In this document: positions 47,859 to 61,283 of the stretch, in pieces | Layout of the letters: each line of letters starts with the position of its first letter | Numbering within the stretch: the first letter of the stretch is position 1 | Assembly: GCA_001600875.1 (NCBI GenBank) | Contig: BCLD01000003.1 | Coordinates: forward strand, 1,084,408-1,148,407 | Direction: 5' to 3' | Source of the DNA: Solicoccozyma terricola | Taxonomy: Eukaryota > Basidiomycota > Tremellomycetes > Filobasidiales > Piskurozymaceae | Length of the DNA stretch: 64,000 nt | Made by a program: the position numbers and the translations under genes | Notes under the pieces: model-generated | The model's database searches: none | What the model was told of the DNA's origin: nothing | What the model saw: the letters and a program-made list of their open reading frames with translations, nothing else

Positions 47859-50190
47859 TCAATTTCCCCATCGTCTTTGACGACCATCTCTACCTCCTCC
47901 ATCTCTACCTCCTCCGTCTCTACCACCACCACCTCGTTGTCCTCCACCGCCTCTCCTATCTCCACCAAATCCAAGCGTCTGTAACATATCTTCCTGACTC
48001 GGCAATGGTGCTCCTCTTGATGCGACTGGTGCAGAGAAACCACCACCACCGCCACCACCACCACCGTACGAGACAGACGGACCAGTAAGACCTGGTAGAG
48101 CACCACCAGCTGAGAGACCTGGTAGACCGAAAGGAGCACCGTACGAGTTGGATGACGTGGTCGTACCGTTCACCGGGAATGCTGAAGGTCGCTCAGATGA
48201 CGGTTGCTGATTCGATCCTCCAAGACCAGGTAAAACCATTTCCTCATCTGAGAAGGGCAAAGTAAGATCAGTATTGAATTGACGACGAAAGTGTGCGCGA
48301 GTCGCCCATCATCCTCTCACCCTGATCATCATCATCAACCTGCTGTTTCCAAGTCCCAAACTGCTGACTCGCTGACTCTCCAACATGCCATCTGTCCCTT
48401 TCTTGACCTCCCGCTGGTCTCGCTCTACACCAGAATCTCGTCGAGAAATCTTTACTACCCGAAGCTAGGACATATCCGAGTGGATGATAATCAAGCGTCC
48501 AGATGACTTGATCATGAGCGTACTGTACAGTTGAGACTGGTTTGATAGGTTCAGCGGAGTCGAGTACCCAATGGAAGAGAGCTCCGTCCATCCCTCCCGA
48601 CGTGAGAAGAGTGTTGTGGGTCGGGTGCCAAGCGACAGCTGGAAAGTGAAGGGAAAGTTTAACCAAGTTTGTCGAGTCGACCTACCATCATTCAAAGCAC
48701 TCACATGTGACCTCCTTGTCGTGACCTTTCAGTGGCTCCAGCTCTTTAAATGTTCTGATGTCGAAGAGCCTGACGAGTCCATCTCCTCCTGCTGTAGCTA
48801 CCATGTTCCCATTAGGACTCCACTTGCAGTCATTGACCACCGCCCGATGTGAATGTCTGTTGAAGGACGGTCAGAGGACGCTACGATGACAAAGAGCGAA
48901 CCCCCACGAGTCCTGCTCACAAGGTACTCAAGTCCTTTCCTGAACGAGGATCCCAGAACTTGACGAGCATGTCTTTGCTTCCACTGACTAGCAAACCTTT
49001 GCTTGGATGCCACTCTACACAACGGACATCCCAACCATGACCTAATCCGGACAATTCCGTCAGCTTGAGGATCAGAATGGGTGTAATTGTGTAGAGGATT
49101 TCGCCCCCCAAAGACCCACCACTTAAAACCCGCTCCTCAGCAGCAGCTCCAAATGACCAAACTTTTACCGCACCATCATCACCCCCAGTTGCGAATTTCT
49201 CATCATTCGGACTGAACGAAATAGCACGACATGCCTCTCGATGTGCTTGTAATGTAGTGAGATTGCTAACTTTTGGTGAAAAGTATTTCAATGCACCTGA
49301 CTGATCACCGGAGAGGAAGAAAGAACCAGAATGGGTGTATGCCATTGCTCGAATAGGATGATCGTGTCCCTATTGTGCCATGATCAGTATACATCCAGCC
49401 AAGAAGAGTCAATATTGTGTCTTCACCTGCTTCAATGACTCGAAATTGAATGTACAGCCATTCCATAGCGTAAACTGTCCCATCTGGTTTCCTGTCGCAC
49501 ACCATCGACCATCTGGACTCCACTGCGATGTAGAAATGCAGAAAATCGTGAGGGTGAGCATACACCGTGTGGTAATAGATGAAAGGGAAAGGAAAAATCT
49601 ACTAACTCGAGCCACGCTGATGGGACATCTCTCCTTGTTCATGGAACTGTGTACGAAGACGTCGCATATAGAACTAGAAGGGTTGTCTAGGTATGCGGAC
49701 GGCATTAATAGCTTGGATCACGAAAGTTGAGAGCAAGATATCAGAATTAGGATCCCGTTTCCCAAAGACGGACCGAGGTATGATATGCGACATACCTTGA
49801 TGATGTCTGATGGATTTGGATGCATGGTCGGAGCCTTCCTCCTTCCATTCCGTCTCAACTTCTCGAGCTGTTAAATGGCAGAAAAACATTTTTCGAAAGT
49901 TCATAACCACCCTTGATATACATCGGTCCTTAGCCCCGCGAACTCACAGTCTTCATCCTTCCCATACCCGCCATATAATCCACCGTCCTTCTCGGCTTGA
50001 GTAACTTTGGTGCTCTCCCTGCGAAATCAACCCCACCCCCCCACTGTTCGGCAACCTTGACTGCTATTTCATACTCCTCTGCTTTGATGACTTCGTCTTG
50101 AGGAGGTTGAGACGGCTCGAGGTACCGAGTGGGACGCCAGGGCTCCTTGGAAGAGGATGCGTGAGCGTTGGCTGGATCGACCATGGCCAT
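47859..50190 (-). CDS. PFS2: PFS2/WDR33, WD40 subunit of the pre-mRNA cleavage and polyadenylation factor
   Basis: Scaffold of the polyadenylation machinery; the human counterpart WDR33 contacts the AAUAAA signal. Exons 50190-49948, 49867-49796, 49711-49607, 49522-49427, 49369-49120, 49041-48921, 48856-48705, 48638-48321 and 48247-47859 give 581 aa. The N-terminal motif ([27 protein letters not shown]) precedes about seven WD40 blades ([66 protein letters not shown] and others). The C terminus is Gly/Pro-rich and ends in [10 protein letters not shown] repeats, possibly RNA-binding. A second in-frame ATG is two codons downstream of the chosen start. Confidence 0.94.
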
Positions 50191-51794
50191 CTATACAGCG
50201 TTAAAGGTTGGAAGATGAGAGTAGGACAAGTGGTCAAGTCGAGTTGAGTGGATGAGCGTTGGGCACGTGACCCACATCACCACGTCATGGATATCATCAA
50301 CCGTAGTGTCCGTCTGCAAGGGGAATGTCTTTGTGGCCACTTTGCTGCATGGTTTTTTTTTGGATAGAAAATGCTGCCAGAGCCTGCGAGTGGCTGTTTC
50401 TTGCATTACGGGCAACCATTACTACCCACCGGCGAAAGGCCCGGGCCTGAAGATCCTTTTATCGCGGTTTCTATTGAATGTAGGTCGTTCAGCGGGTCTC
50501 ATTGTAATAGCATTTTTTTTTTTTTTTTCAACTCCAAGAATTATAATGTTTTGTCCAGCCCCACTGACGAGTAACGCTGTATACGAAATACATGAATGCA
50601 GTCTCAATGGTCTCTTGGAATTCTTCGAGACCCACTCCAATTCAACTATACCCTTGAAATTCAATTCAATCCTTACAAGCTTTCAATATGTTGAATAAGT
50701 GAAAGACACCGCCCTGGCCCTGGCGGGGTCTTCGGGAGTGTTGGGGAGGTTGTGTGCGCAACCAGTGTCACCGGGATACGGACCGGGATACGGACCTGGG
50801 AATCAACAGTCGGTGTCCTCCTCGACTGTTTGAAACCCCAGACAGCTCACCCCTCTCAGGAAGCGAACGAGCGTTGACCATGGTCACGACGCGACATACA
50901 TGTATTCCCAATCCACAGGAAAAATAAAACGAAAAAGGACGACAACAAAAGAGACAAAAATAAAAGAAGTGTGGCACGCCAAGGGCGATCGCACCATTGA
51001 GATCGACTTGGTGCCCATGGTGCCCAAATTTTTGGCACTGAAGGGGGACGAGACGACGATGGCATGAATAGATGGGCGCACGGGTATGCCCACAGTATGG
51101 TGCTCTTTTGTGTGCCAAACGTGGGTGTCTCACCCATGGACCCGGCTCCAGATTCCAGACCCCCGTGCGACGTCGGTCTTGCCCCTCCCGCTTGCCACTT
51201 TCCCCCAACTGTGGACACAGTGTAACCCAGTGTAGCTCCAGGGAGCATTACAGTAACACAGAGATGGCCCCGATGGAGTGCGTGGAGCAAGCTGCAGTTG
51301 GGTTTGGGGAAACGAGTGGTTGTGGGAGGAGAGGCCCTTGAATGTCACGTCAGTGGCGGATGCAGGACCAGCCGCTAATCCGCGGGTGGCGAAGAAAAAA
51401 GTGGACCCAGGAAGATCGCCAGCAGGAGCACCAAGGCCCCCCCAGCAACGGTCAGCATCAGCTGGCGGACCCCACCCGTTAATGCCTGAGTAGAGCATCG
51501 AGTTGGGAGGATCTGCAACCCCATAGACTCTATACACTCAACATCGAAAAAAAAAGGGAAAAAAAGAAGGACGGGCTCCATCCCATATCACAACGCTAAC
51601 TGCCAAGTCCCAACCAAGCTCTGCTTGCAACACACAACATACACAACGGACTCGCCGCCAACAGTCTGACGACCGCGCCGCCTCGCAAGGAACCGCTCGC
51701 CTGAACTTCGACTCGAATCGAATCCTCTACTCGTTGGTTCGTGTCGAGGGGACCACTCAGCAGCGTCGACCTATCGCGCACGCCAAAATCAACA
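50191..51794. other. 1.6-kb divergent intergenic region, longest in the window
   Basis: This lies between the PFS2 start (-) and the CBM21-protein start (+). It contains a T18-like run near 50512-50528, a 12-bp tandem duplication (50771-50794), AAGGAC/purine-rich stretches and several short open frames on both strands (for example 50856-51290 minus) without family similarity. It may include a long, spliced or uORF-bearing 5' leader or an ncRNA; none can be proven here. Confidence 0.45.
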
Positions 51795-54700
51795 ATGCCT
51801 TACGCCATTCCACGCTTGTCTCCTGGCTCTGGGTCTGGATCCGCAAGTGCTACCCAGACCAATGGACTAGGCGTCACTCTCGATGGCGCGGAAAACACAT
51901 CGACTTCGTCGCATATCAGCCCAGCAGCTATTAAGGCTCGTATGGTGGAACATGGACTGCTGAAAGAGCGATCACAGTATGTGTTGTTTTGAGGATGCAA
52001 CAGTCCCCCCCCCCCCCCCCCCCCCCCCAGCTTGCCTTATTGACGACTCTCCTTTTCGTCAACAGGTCTGCTGAGAACATCAAGGTTCAACGTCCAACCC
52101 CCGACTCTAGAAATGCAGTCTCCCAAGTCTCCGCCAACTCCTCCTCCCGCCGCAGTTCCTCATCGACAAGTAACAGCTCTACCCACAGCCAATCCCCTCC
52201 GAGCCGCTCGACAGACCACTCCCCCGTACCCGCCTCCTCATCTCTTCTCTCTCTAACCGTTCACAACCAAGTGCTGCCGGAAGTGCGCTCACCACCAAAA
52301 AAACACGCAGGACTGGACTCGAGCAACAACATGGATTCACTTGTTGCAAACTCACGGAGAGGACGTCGTCCTAGGCTGCATGGCTTTACTGAGATTCCAG
52401 ACGGCGATGGAAGCGGAGGAAGTCAGGCGTCAAGCGCAAGTGGTTCTCTCTCTGGAAGTCGCTCGCCTAGTCCGACCAAGACAGGGAATAGCGATGAACT
52501 AACAGCTAGGCGTTTCGATACCGCACCTAGTAGCAAGGCATCCGACGCACTCACTTTCGTGCCTCGACGTCATACACCGAAAGCAAGCAGGACGCAGTCG
52601 GAGACTAACCTATCGCCGATTGTGCAGAAGAGCCCCGTGAACGGCGGTATACCATCGGATCCCAAGAAGCCGGCATCCACATTGTTAAACCCATCCCTCC
52701 CGTCCTCGCTCCGTATCGTACCAGCGAGCCCACGACCTGGTCTCAGTACACGGACATCCGCTCAACGCAATGAGAGTGCACTTAAACTGGATCTTCAAGG
52801 GCTCAAGTCCTCTCAAGGTCTCGCAACGACTGGCACGTCCTTGTCACCGTCATCACTCATCCGCAAAAAGTCAGGAGAGATCCTCAAGCCATCGCTGAAG
52901 AGCTGTTCTTCGTTTACATCGTTACACGGTCAGCAGTTCTCCCCGACCTCCGGTACCAGATCCTGCCCATCCACTCCGTCGTCTTTCCCAAAGTACGTTC
53001 ATTTCGATACACAACTCGAGCGGGTGAAACTGTTCCTGCACGACCAAAAGCCCCAAGTCGTCAGTCGCGAGGGCACTCCAGCAGACTACACGACATCAGA
53101 GGGCGAAGAGTTCCCGTTCCCTGCCACGGATGAGGAGGCTGATAGTCGCAAGCAAGTCTTGGAGATCCGCCTACCCAACTTCCCAACGACTCAACCACCC
53201 GATGCAGACCTATACTTGGAGGCGGTTTTCCTCGACGAAGACAGGAAGACTCTTAAGGGTCTTGTACGAGTGAAAAATCTGGCCTTCCACAAGTGGGTCG
53301 CTGTGCGCTTTACTCTCGACTGGTGGCAAACCACTTCGGAAGTGACCGCCGTCCACAAGGAGTCCCTGAAGGGTGGGCAATATGACCGCTTTCAGTTCTC
53401 TCTTAAATTGCACGACATGCTGGCGAAGATCGAAGAGAAGACGCTTTTTCTTGCTCTACGCTACACTACCGATGGTCGCGAAATATGGGATAACAACGGC
53501 GGCAGCAACTACCAGGTCAACTTTGTTCGCGTCAAGGCCGCTCCGAAGGGTCTGTCAGCTGCTAGACCTAGCGTGTCTGCAGGATCTGGCATGATCTCGG
53601 CAGGTCAGGGGCGTGCAATCGGTGGTCGTGCCAGCCAGTGGAATGTGCATGGTCAGCAACAGGATCGCATGGCAGATCTGCGCATGCAACTGAACCGTTT
53701 GACGGAAGGAGAGCTCGAGACGTCAGAGAAAGCCGGAAGCGTGCGCGAGCGGGCCGCTGCTCTGACGGCTGCCTTGGGTGATCGATCGTCGTCACCTGGC
53801 TCCAGTCCCAGTCGTCGCGGTCCACCTCCTAACCTTCCACTCTCGAGGAAGGCCGTCGATGCCGGACCTGACAGTCCACTTCTGTCGCCACTCGCCGCTC
53901 GGTATGACTTCAGCGCTGCTTGGCACGGTGCAAAGAACGGCAAGCGGTCGTCTCCTGTACCCGTTTCCAGAGACTTGCCGGAACCTCTGGTAGCTGGTCT
54001 TCGATACAACAGCGGTGCAGCCACCGGACCCAGCATGGAATTTTACTCTCCTCAACGTTCGAACGTGGATTTGCCTTCGATAAGTATGCCAACCCGCTCA
54101 AAGGATCGACCGGTCGTCTCGCCACGGAAAGATTACAAGCCCATACCGGCTCCATCAGTGACTCTCGAGGGACCGTCTCCATCGCCACCGCGAGTAGTCC
54201 AGTCTGGAGATTATTTCTCAGCTGCCGCACCCCCAGTATCTGCGCCTGCACTTGTAAAACAGATATCGCCTCAAGTCTCAAAGACAGCACTTCCCAGGAT
54301 GTATTCCGCACCTCCTATTTCCGTCGAGGAACTGCGGAGTAACTCAAGCGACAGTCTCTCTTCCATGGAAGGTGTTTGGGGACTGCCACGGCGGTTTGAT
54401 TCCCGAGATAGAGTATCAACGGATGCATCACCGCCTTCAATCACTTCATCAGGCACGTCTGTCTCTTCTTCACCTTCGCCAATGTCCCCTCCGCAACTAG
54501 TCCCAGCCGTCTGGTCACCAGAAAAGGCAATGGACGTCGCTCATATCGATTACAGCAACTTCCTCGAGCAGTGAGTGATGCCGTGAATGAAGATGCCTGA
54601 ACGATGGTTCTGACTTCTTGACGTTTCTTTTTAATTTATTAGATTCTGCTGGGGCGGGAATTTTGAAACCTCCCAACCCGTTGCAAAAGCCACCTTGGAA

Positions 54701-55045
54701 GGACGCCGCAACCACTCGACGTCATCTGTTGACAGGTACTACTCTGGTGGTGGCTTCCTGAACCACTTTTCAACCCCCCGAGCGATGTCACCTGAGACTG
54801 TCGTATCTTCTGGTGTCAAGACGCCGACTGCTCGCTCTCCCTTGCCGATTAGCAACCCCGCCATATCCAGGGGTTCTGCGCAAACCCCTGTCGGACGGAG
54901 CGGTACCGCCTTCTCGACTACGCCTACTCAAACAGATTATGACTGTAGTGGACTCCTCGAGGGTGTCGTTCGATCCCTTCAGGGTAGTCCCATCGGCACT
55001 CCCTTACCGAGCCCGCCTAGGGCCTTGCGACCTTGTGTCGTGTAG
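51795..55045 (+). CDS. CBM21-domain protein phosphatase 1 regulatory subunit (Gac1/PPP1R3-like)
   Basis: Predicted subunit that targets PP1 to glycogen. Exons 51795-51976, 52066-54570 and 54643-55045 give 1029 aa. Residues ~60-365 are Ser-rich and disordered. KYVHFD at ~370-375 fits the RVxF-type PP1 docking position just before the carbohydrate-binding domain. CBM21 spans ~425-546, with DADLYLEAVFLDEDRKTLKG, the conserved core VRVKNLAFHKWVAVRFTLD and REIWDNNGGSNYQVNF. A Ser/Pro-rich tail follows, then NFLEQFCWGGNF at the exon 2-3 junction, a short aromatic motif also reported after CBM21 in fungal members. The first intron contains a C24 run. A 1.6-kb leader region precedes it. Confidence 0.88.
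52005..52028. repeat. C24 homopolymer in first intron
   Basis: 24 consecutive C about 37 nt upstream of the acceptor of the first intron of the CBM21 gene; C is on the sense strand. Confidence 0.9.
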
Positions 55046-55337
55046 GACGTTTTTCGTTTATCACCATTACGATTGTATTACTAGATGACCAACCGCTTAG
55101 TTGGTGGTTGTCCACGACATTGCATCGACCGCCACATCAATAGACGGCGATTTTATTTTGCATGTATTTTAACGCCGGCTGCTGTATTTTCGACGATTTT
55201 TTTTTCTTTTGCCATGCGAATATCCATGCCTATATCAGTACATACATGTCAATTCCGCATTCTGATGGTCCATGCATGCCTTGTTGCATGGCCCGACATT
55301 GATATTCGAAGATCCCCTGACCCGCCTGTACGGTACA

Positions 55338-57215
55338 TCAAGATCGCCTATCTTCTTCCTCTTCAGGCAGGACATCATATCCAGTTCGTCCTTGGTCACC
55401 AGGCGCTTCAGCCGTGCGCTCCAGCTCGTCCTCGTGTGGAAGATGCAAGTTCACTGTAGGAGCGAAGAAAATTGGTCGTAATAGACCGTTGAAGACGAAA
55501 GTGCCATATCTGAAGAGTAGAGGGAATATCAGTCAGGTGAAAGGAATGTGACCTGTACAGGTCAGGTGTATATATTCACACAAGCAGAACAAAGCCAGTA
55601 ATTTGAAGGAAACTGAATGGGAAAACGAGCCTTTCCCAACCGAGACTGAGGGAGACAGCCCAGATCCCGATAGTCCTGCATGTGTCGATCGTTGACCTGT
55701 TTTCGTGATACATTTCAGCGACCCCTCTCGGGATGGAAAAAGAACTTCTCGCTCACCTCGCTGCTGCGCTAACAGCCCTTGTCACACTCAACCCAAACAC
55801 GTTGAAACAAGCAATACTGATACAAATCACTCCGCTAAGCATTATCACAGTCTTGTTATCAACGGTTTGGTGGAACCCGCGCGGGATATCAAAGTATGGA
55901 GATGAGTGAGCGAGGAATTTGTGGAGGAAAGGCATGGCAATGATGATGGTTGAGAAGCCAAAGATGCCTTCGAGACCGACTGCGAGCTGACGAGGGGAGG
56001 AACGGTTATTGAACGTGAGTGGACAACGGTGGCGACGTGTACCTACGAGTGGTTCTACAGAGTACCAAGTCATTATTTTCTCCTCGATGACCTGTGTAAC
56101 ATCATGTTTCAGCCCAACATTCGGGTATGTACATCTCATCCAACCCAGTTGTGTACTCACGAACTGAGAAGCGGTGAAAACCTGAGCAAACAAGATGAGC
56201 AGCACGCCCACAGCAACCTTTGCTGGATCATCATCTTCGACTCTCAACGCTCTCTCTACTTGTTTCCCTTCAAATGCCCTTTTCAAAACCACACCCATTC
56301 TCTTAACAACCTCATGGATCACCTCTCCATCCGTCGATGCCGCTTTCTTCACCAGACTACCTGAGAGTCCAACGATGGCTACTCCGATGACCACAATAAT
56401 CAACGATGCCCATTGATACGCTCTCAACTTCCTCGAGAGGAATATAACCGATAATACTCCCACCCAGAGAACCAGGGCTCCTCGACTCATTTGATAGATC
56501 GAAACAGGGACTAAGATGAGTCCGACGTTCATCAGCGTTGTTCCTAGAATATCACATAGGGCAGGGAACAGTAGCCATCCCATTGCGATTCCGGTGAGCG
56601 GAGGTGGCTCCACTTTAGGATGGAGAGGTGTACGATCATCAACCATTTCGGAGGAGCGTTGATCGGAGTGATCGTCCTGAGTGACGAGAGTGTAGGCCGA
56701 GGCTGTTTTGTGAAGACGACGTCGAGAGTGGTAGTGTTGGAGTATTGCAGGGATGATGCAAAGCATTTCGCCTAGGAACATGCTGTGATTTGATAAAAGG
56801 TGAATAAGTGGTGATACGATATGCTGAGCGGTATGAGGCTACATACTTGAGACTTTGCCACACCTGTTCGACAGGGGAAGCAAGTGGTTTCAATATCATC
56901 CTTCATATTCGAGTTGTTCTGTAGTCAGACGTACTGGCTGCTCATAAAAGATGGCTCGGTCAGTCGCATCTGGACCGCAATTCTCGACACATTGCATGTC
57001 CTGTCAGGCGATTGCACAGGCATCAGCATTGCAGCTCTACTGATTCATCGTTTGATCTCTCGACTGACTTGATACTTGGATCTGTCGAGGAGATCATTGA
57101 TCAGCCAACGACCCAATTGGCATACCAGATGAGACGACACTCACAGCAGACTATTAGCACAACCTGACACTAGCATACCCACCACGAGAACGGGTACGGC
57201 TGTTCGGCTTGACAT
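55338..57215 (-). CDS. SLC35F6-like drug/metabolite-superfamily transporter
   Basis: Polytopic membrane protein, 450 aa from nine exons (57215-57145, 57081-57069, 57000-56935, 56863-56847, 56782-56161, 56091-56047, 55986-55757, 55696-55580, 55509-55338). Hydrophobic segments include LVVGMLVSGCANSLL at the start, MFLGEMLCIIPAIL, MGWLLFPALCDILGTTLM, IYQMSRGALVLWVGVLSVIF, SLIIVVIGVAIVGLSG, a central pair and three near the C terminus, close to the ten helices of the family. The DMQCVEN and YQMSRGA motifs are typical of the SLC35F6 branch. The substrate is unknown. Exons 2 and 4 are 13 and 17 nt. The junction after EPL (donor 56046 or 56042) is ambiguous by one residue. It is divergent with ATG6. 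Confidence 0.87.
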
Positions 57216-57557
57216 GGTGAATGTATATTGCTGTGTGACCAGCGCCGTCCGCTGGTTGGATCAGACTGTGGATTTCTGTGTTGAGCCAGGAGCGACGAGT
57301 ATGCCAACTGAGCGGCACTGTCTGCTGCTACTGGGCTTGCGAGTGTGTTGTGGGATGTATGATGGGGACGAGCGAGCAGAGTCGAGCCGAGTGACGCAGC
57401 ATCGGATACATCCGTAATCCTCAACTTGCTCGCTTGTGATCAGCATACCGTCAACCAGGCCCTCAGCAACGACCACAACAGCAACACACAGCAACAGCAA
57501 CAGCAACAGCAACGACGACACAGGCCCAGGTCATGGTCCACACCATCTCTTCATGCA
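57216..57557. promoter_or_regulatory. Shared divergent promoter and leader, SLC35F6-like / ATG6
   Basis: 342 bp between divergent starts. An AGCAAC hexamer repeat (about five copies, 57490-57513) lies 45 bp before the ATG6 start and is probably in its 5' UTR. An out-of-frame ATG at 57553 overlaps the leader and could start a short upstream ORF. Confidence 0.55.
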
Positions 57558-59622
57558 ATGGGAGATGACGCATACACCTGTCAGCGGTGTCGACAGGTGA
57601 TGATCGCTCTCGCTATCAGGCCGGGGCTAGGCTAAGTGTTTTGCAAGTACTGACCACTCGCAATTCTCGAAACAGCCCCTGTTGCTCGACCCATCGCTGG
57701 CCAATGTGACTCATGCTCAGTATGATGTGATAGCAGGTAAGCTCCATTCGGCGGCAGTCACTTTCTCCACTCCCACTGACCCAACAGGTCTTCTCGACAG
57801 GCTCCCTCCCAGCTCCGGACCCCCCTTCCACCCTCTCGTCTGAAGACAAGCTGCTCCGTGTCCCTACATCTTCCGCCTCGAGGCAAGCGTACCGTCAAGC
57901 CATTGCAGCAGCTACCAACGGATCGACGAACCCCCACGAATCGTTCATATTGTTGTCGGATAGTCAGATCATACCGCCAAATCGAACGAGAAACGTTTCA
58001 AATGGCGCCGGTGACAACACCTCGACTATCAAATCAACGGAAACACCTTCTAATAGTCCACCAACGACTTCTCATTCATTATCTACACGATTGATATCTC
58101 TGGTTTCCTCGCATACTCCCATCGATCATCCACTTTGCACGGAATGCGCTAAGGTACTCCAAGATGCTTTACAAGGAAAGCTCGAGGAGGTTCAAAGAGA
58201 GCGAGATGCGTATATTGGCTTTGAACGAAAATGGGCAGCCAAAGTGGCAGAAATAGAAGGGAGGAGAAACATCGATGGAGGAGAGAGGAAATCGATTATG
58301 AAAGGGAAAGGAGCTTCTGTTAGTGGAGATGAGGTTGGGGTGCCAATGTTGGATGAGGAGTTTGAAAGGCTGCAAGTCCAGAAGGGATTGTTGGAGAAAG
58401 AGGAGAAGGAATTGATGGGACGATTGAGTGCGGTGGAGAAGGAACAGGAACTTTTAGATAGGGAAGAAGAAGAGTTGAAGAGGGAAGAGAAAGAGTTGGA
58501 ACGGGATGAGATTGAGTGAGTTGGTCACAATTACGCAATACACTATGTGAAAACAAATTTCATTACATCTGATAAATTCGTCCTTATCATCTCAGTTTCC
58601 TTCATCATCACGATGTTCTACAAAGTCAAATTCGCGATCTTGAAGCTGAACTTCGAACAGAACGTACTCTACATCTGATCGCTACTCAAACGCTGAATCG
58701 ACTCGAGACCACCAACGTCTACAACGATGTCTTCCAGATCGGTCACGTACCTCTGATCACTTCTGCGCGAGGAACAGAGGGTACGCCATCCGATTTGAGG
58801 AGGAGAACTTCCGGTCCTGTCCCGGGTTCCAGTGGAGGTACACCTGGGATGATCACTCCTGGTACTACACAGACCGTTGGGACGATCAACGGGCTTAGAT
58901 TGGGTGGAAGACCGTGGGTTGATTGGCCAGAGATCAACGCGGCGTTTGGCCTAGTCGCGTTGTGTGTGGATCGGATAGCAGCGAAGGTGGGATGTAAATT
59001 TGAAACGTGAGCATGGATTCTACTGTCGCAAGTGCAAATCAGATCAAGCTAAAAAAAAAATATCTGCAATCTCCAAAGGTATAAAATTGTGCCTCTCGGC
59101 TCTTTTTCACGAATAGATGAGCTCCCACCATCCAAGAACTCGTACGAGCTGTGGGTCGAACATTGATAATCTTGTCGCCGTGCAACTCCAAGCTGATAGG
59201 CCGTGTCATGCCAGTTATGCTTCATCAGACATGACTCCTGCCAGGCTCTTGCAGAATAGACGATTCAACTACGCACTGGTCGGTCTCCTGGACTGCCTCC
59301 GTCAGCTTATCGCCTTTGGCAAAGTAAACCGGCGCGGCTGGGAGGGCGGTGGTCTTGAGTGAGTAGTATGCGCAGAGGCATACGAGAATATCCCATGCTC
59401 ATCAATCATCGCCTCGACGTTCTCAGCATTCACAAGGATAAAATAGGGGATTATTCCATTCGCCTTTCGTTTGGGATGGGTATGTCATCTCTTGGTCTCG
59501 GAACGGGCGGAACAGGCTCAAAGGAAGAGGAAAGCTGGACGAGAGCGTTGAGAGCCGTGTTGGCTGTGTTGAAAAGAGTTCTGGTCATTGAGAGTGAAGC
59601 CGATCGGGAAAATGGGGGTTGA
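57558..59622 (+). CDS. ATG6: ATG6/Beclin-1 (Vps30) subunit of class III PI3-kinase
   Basis: Regulatory subunit of the Vps34 complexes for autophagy and vacuolar sorting. Exons 57558-57596, 57676-57736, 57801-58515, 58596-59006, 59079-59150, 59215-59358 and 59427-59622 give 545 aa. The N terminus holds a CxxC pair (CQRC) and QYDVIAG, and a BH3-like position ends in ESFILLSDSQ. A long Glu/Arg-rich coiled coil spans ~150-310. The C-terminal membrane-binding domain includes RLETTNVYNDVFQIGH, TVGTINGLRLGGRPWVDWPEINAAFG, YKIVPLGS and SWTRALRAVLAVLKRVL. Residues ~325-360 form a Gly/Thr/Pro-rich insert between the coiled coil and that domain. The intron 59359-59426 was chosen over a closer acceptor that would leave only 17 nt. 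Confidence 0.92.
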
Positions 59623-59837
59623 CATCGGAGTCAGAGCGGACAAGCATGAAGCAGGCTCTCATTAGAGCGGGCTGTATAGAACAGGAGTTACACAAGCATA
59701 TCCATCGTATAATGATCGTAAAACCGAGAAGTTCATCAGAGCACACATTAGGTCGGAGACCATAACATGATCGTAATCGTAAATAATCCACCAACATCAG
59801 GTGAATTTTGTCGTCGTCGACATCGCAATCGTCCGGC

Positions 59838-61222
59838 CTACTGGTCCTCCATGGGTGGAGAGACCTTGTCCACATCAATGACGACCCAGAATCCCACCTC
59901 TTCGCCATCACTCCTTATGCCCTTGATCTGGGCAAATGTTCCGAAGACCTTGAGACCAACAGCAGCATCAACGATCGAATTATTGGCTTTGGCGTAAATG
60001 ATCATCTCCGGTGAGCGATCGATGAAGATCACAGTTTTTATAGGAGGCTCTCCAGAAGCGTGATCGGCGGGTTGAACATCGACTTCTAGACGGACGAGAT
60101 TCTGGGTGCATGGGAACGGAATCTGAGCGGTCGACGCAGAGGCGATAGTTGCCGAGGTGATGGTGCCAACGGCAGCGGAATGTGTCTTTACGCATTTGAA
60201 GTTGTCAACTAGGCTAGGAGCAATGAGGGATTGCATCTTGACAGTGGCTAATTGGGATGTGGGAAAGCACTTGATCAGTGATGATGATTCCACAATGGTG
60301 GGCATGTTAAAAGAGTAAGACTCTCACCCTGCTTTGTGCTGAGTTCAGAGAACACAGCATCGGGAAGCTCTACAAAAACGATCAAAAAGTTGAAGAAAGC
60401 TTCAGACATCAACCCCCGGGGGGGGGGGGGGGATATCCCATCCGATCTCCAAGGAAAGCCTCTCACCAGCAACCGAAGTCCCCCAGTCCCCTACTGCGTG
60501 TTCCTCTTCCTCGTGCTCCTCCAAGCCATCTGGGGAATCATCCTCATCCTCTTCTGTATCCTCATTTACCAACTTTTTCCATCCATCATCCTTTCTATCC
60601 TCCGTGACAACCTTGACCCACGTACTCGCCACCAAACCAATCCATCCCTCTCGAGTTTCAACGTTACCGAAATGTTGGTATAACATCCCAGCGCAATACA
60701 TTCGGCGGAGGTATAAACGAGAGATTGGAAGGATTCGATCAAGTGGAAGTGAGAAGATAGGTTCGGGGAGGAAAGGGGTTAGTGACAAGTAATGGAGGAA
60801 AGAGTTTACGATTTCTATGGGAAAAAAAAAAAAATCGAATGACGATCTTGGTGTAAGTCGATTGTTTTATTACCTGACCCAAGCCATGCCAAAACACTAC
60901 ACTGACCGAAACTATTATAAGCCGTCGTCATGTTCCTACAGACCTCATGGGGAAGACAACAACCACAACAACAACAACAACAACACATCAATACTTGGTA
61001 TCCACTCGGAACTCTCTGTCAACCACTCACCAACCCTTCCCACCCTCCTCCATAACCTGTCTCCAATACGCCTTCAAACATCCTTCCAAATCAGTCAAGA
61101 ATAAACAATTCTCTACGTCTTCTGGGATTTGAGAATCTGGTGGTAGCGAGATAGGACCGGGGATATGAGGACCGGAGTTGGAGGGTTGAAGGAGGATTGC
61201 ATTTCGGAACTGTATTTGTTAG

Positions 61223-61283
<61 letters not shown>

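Noticed and set aside
47702..48139. Open frame on the minus strand in the last PFS2 exon
   Set aside because: Different frame of the Gly-rich PFS2 tail, with repetitive Val/Glu composition typical of a shadow frame.
59359..59375. 17-nt intron in ATG6
   Set aside because: Too short to splice. The acceptor at 59426 gives a 68-nt intron and matches the Beclin C-terminal domain better.
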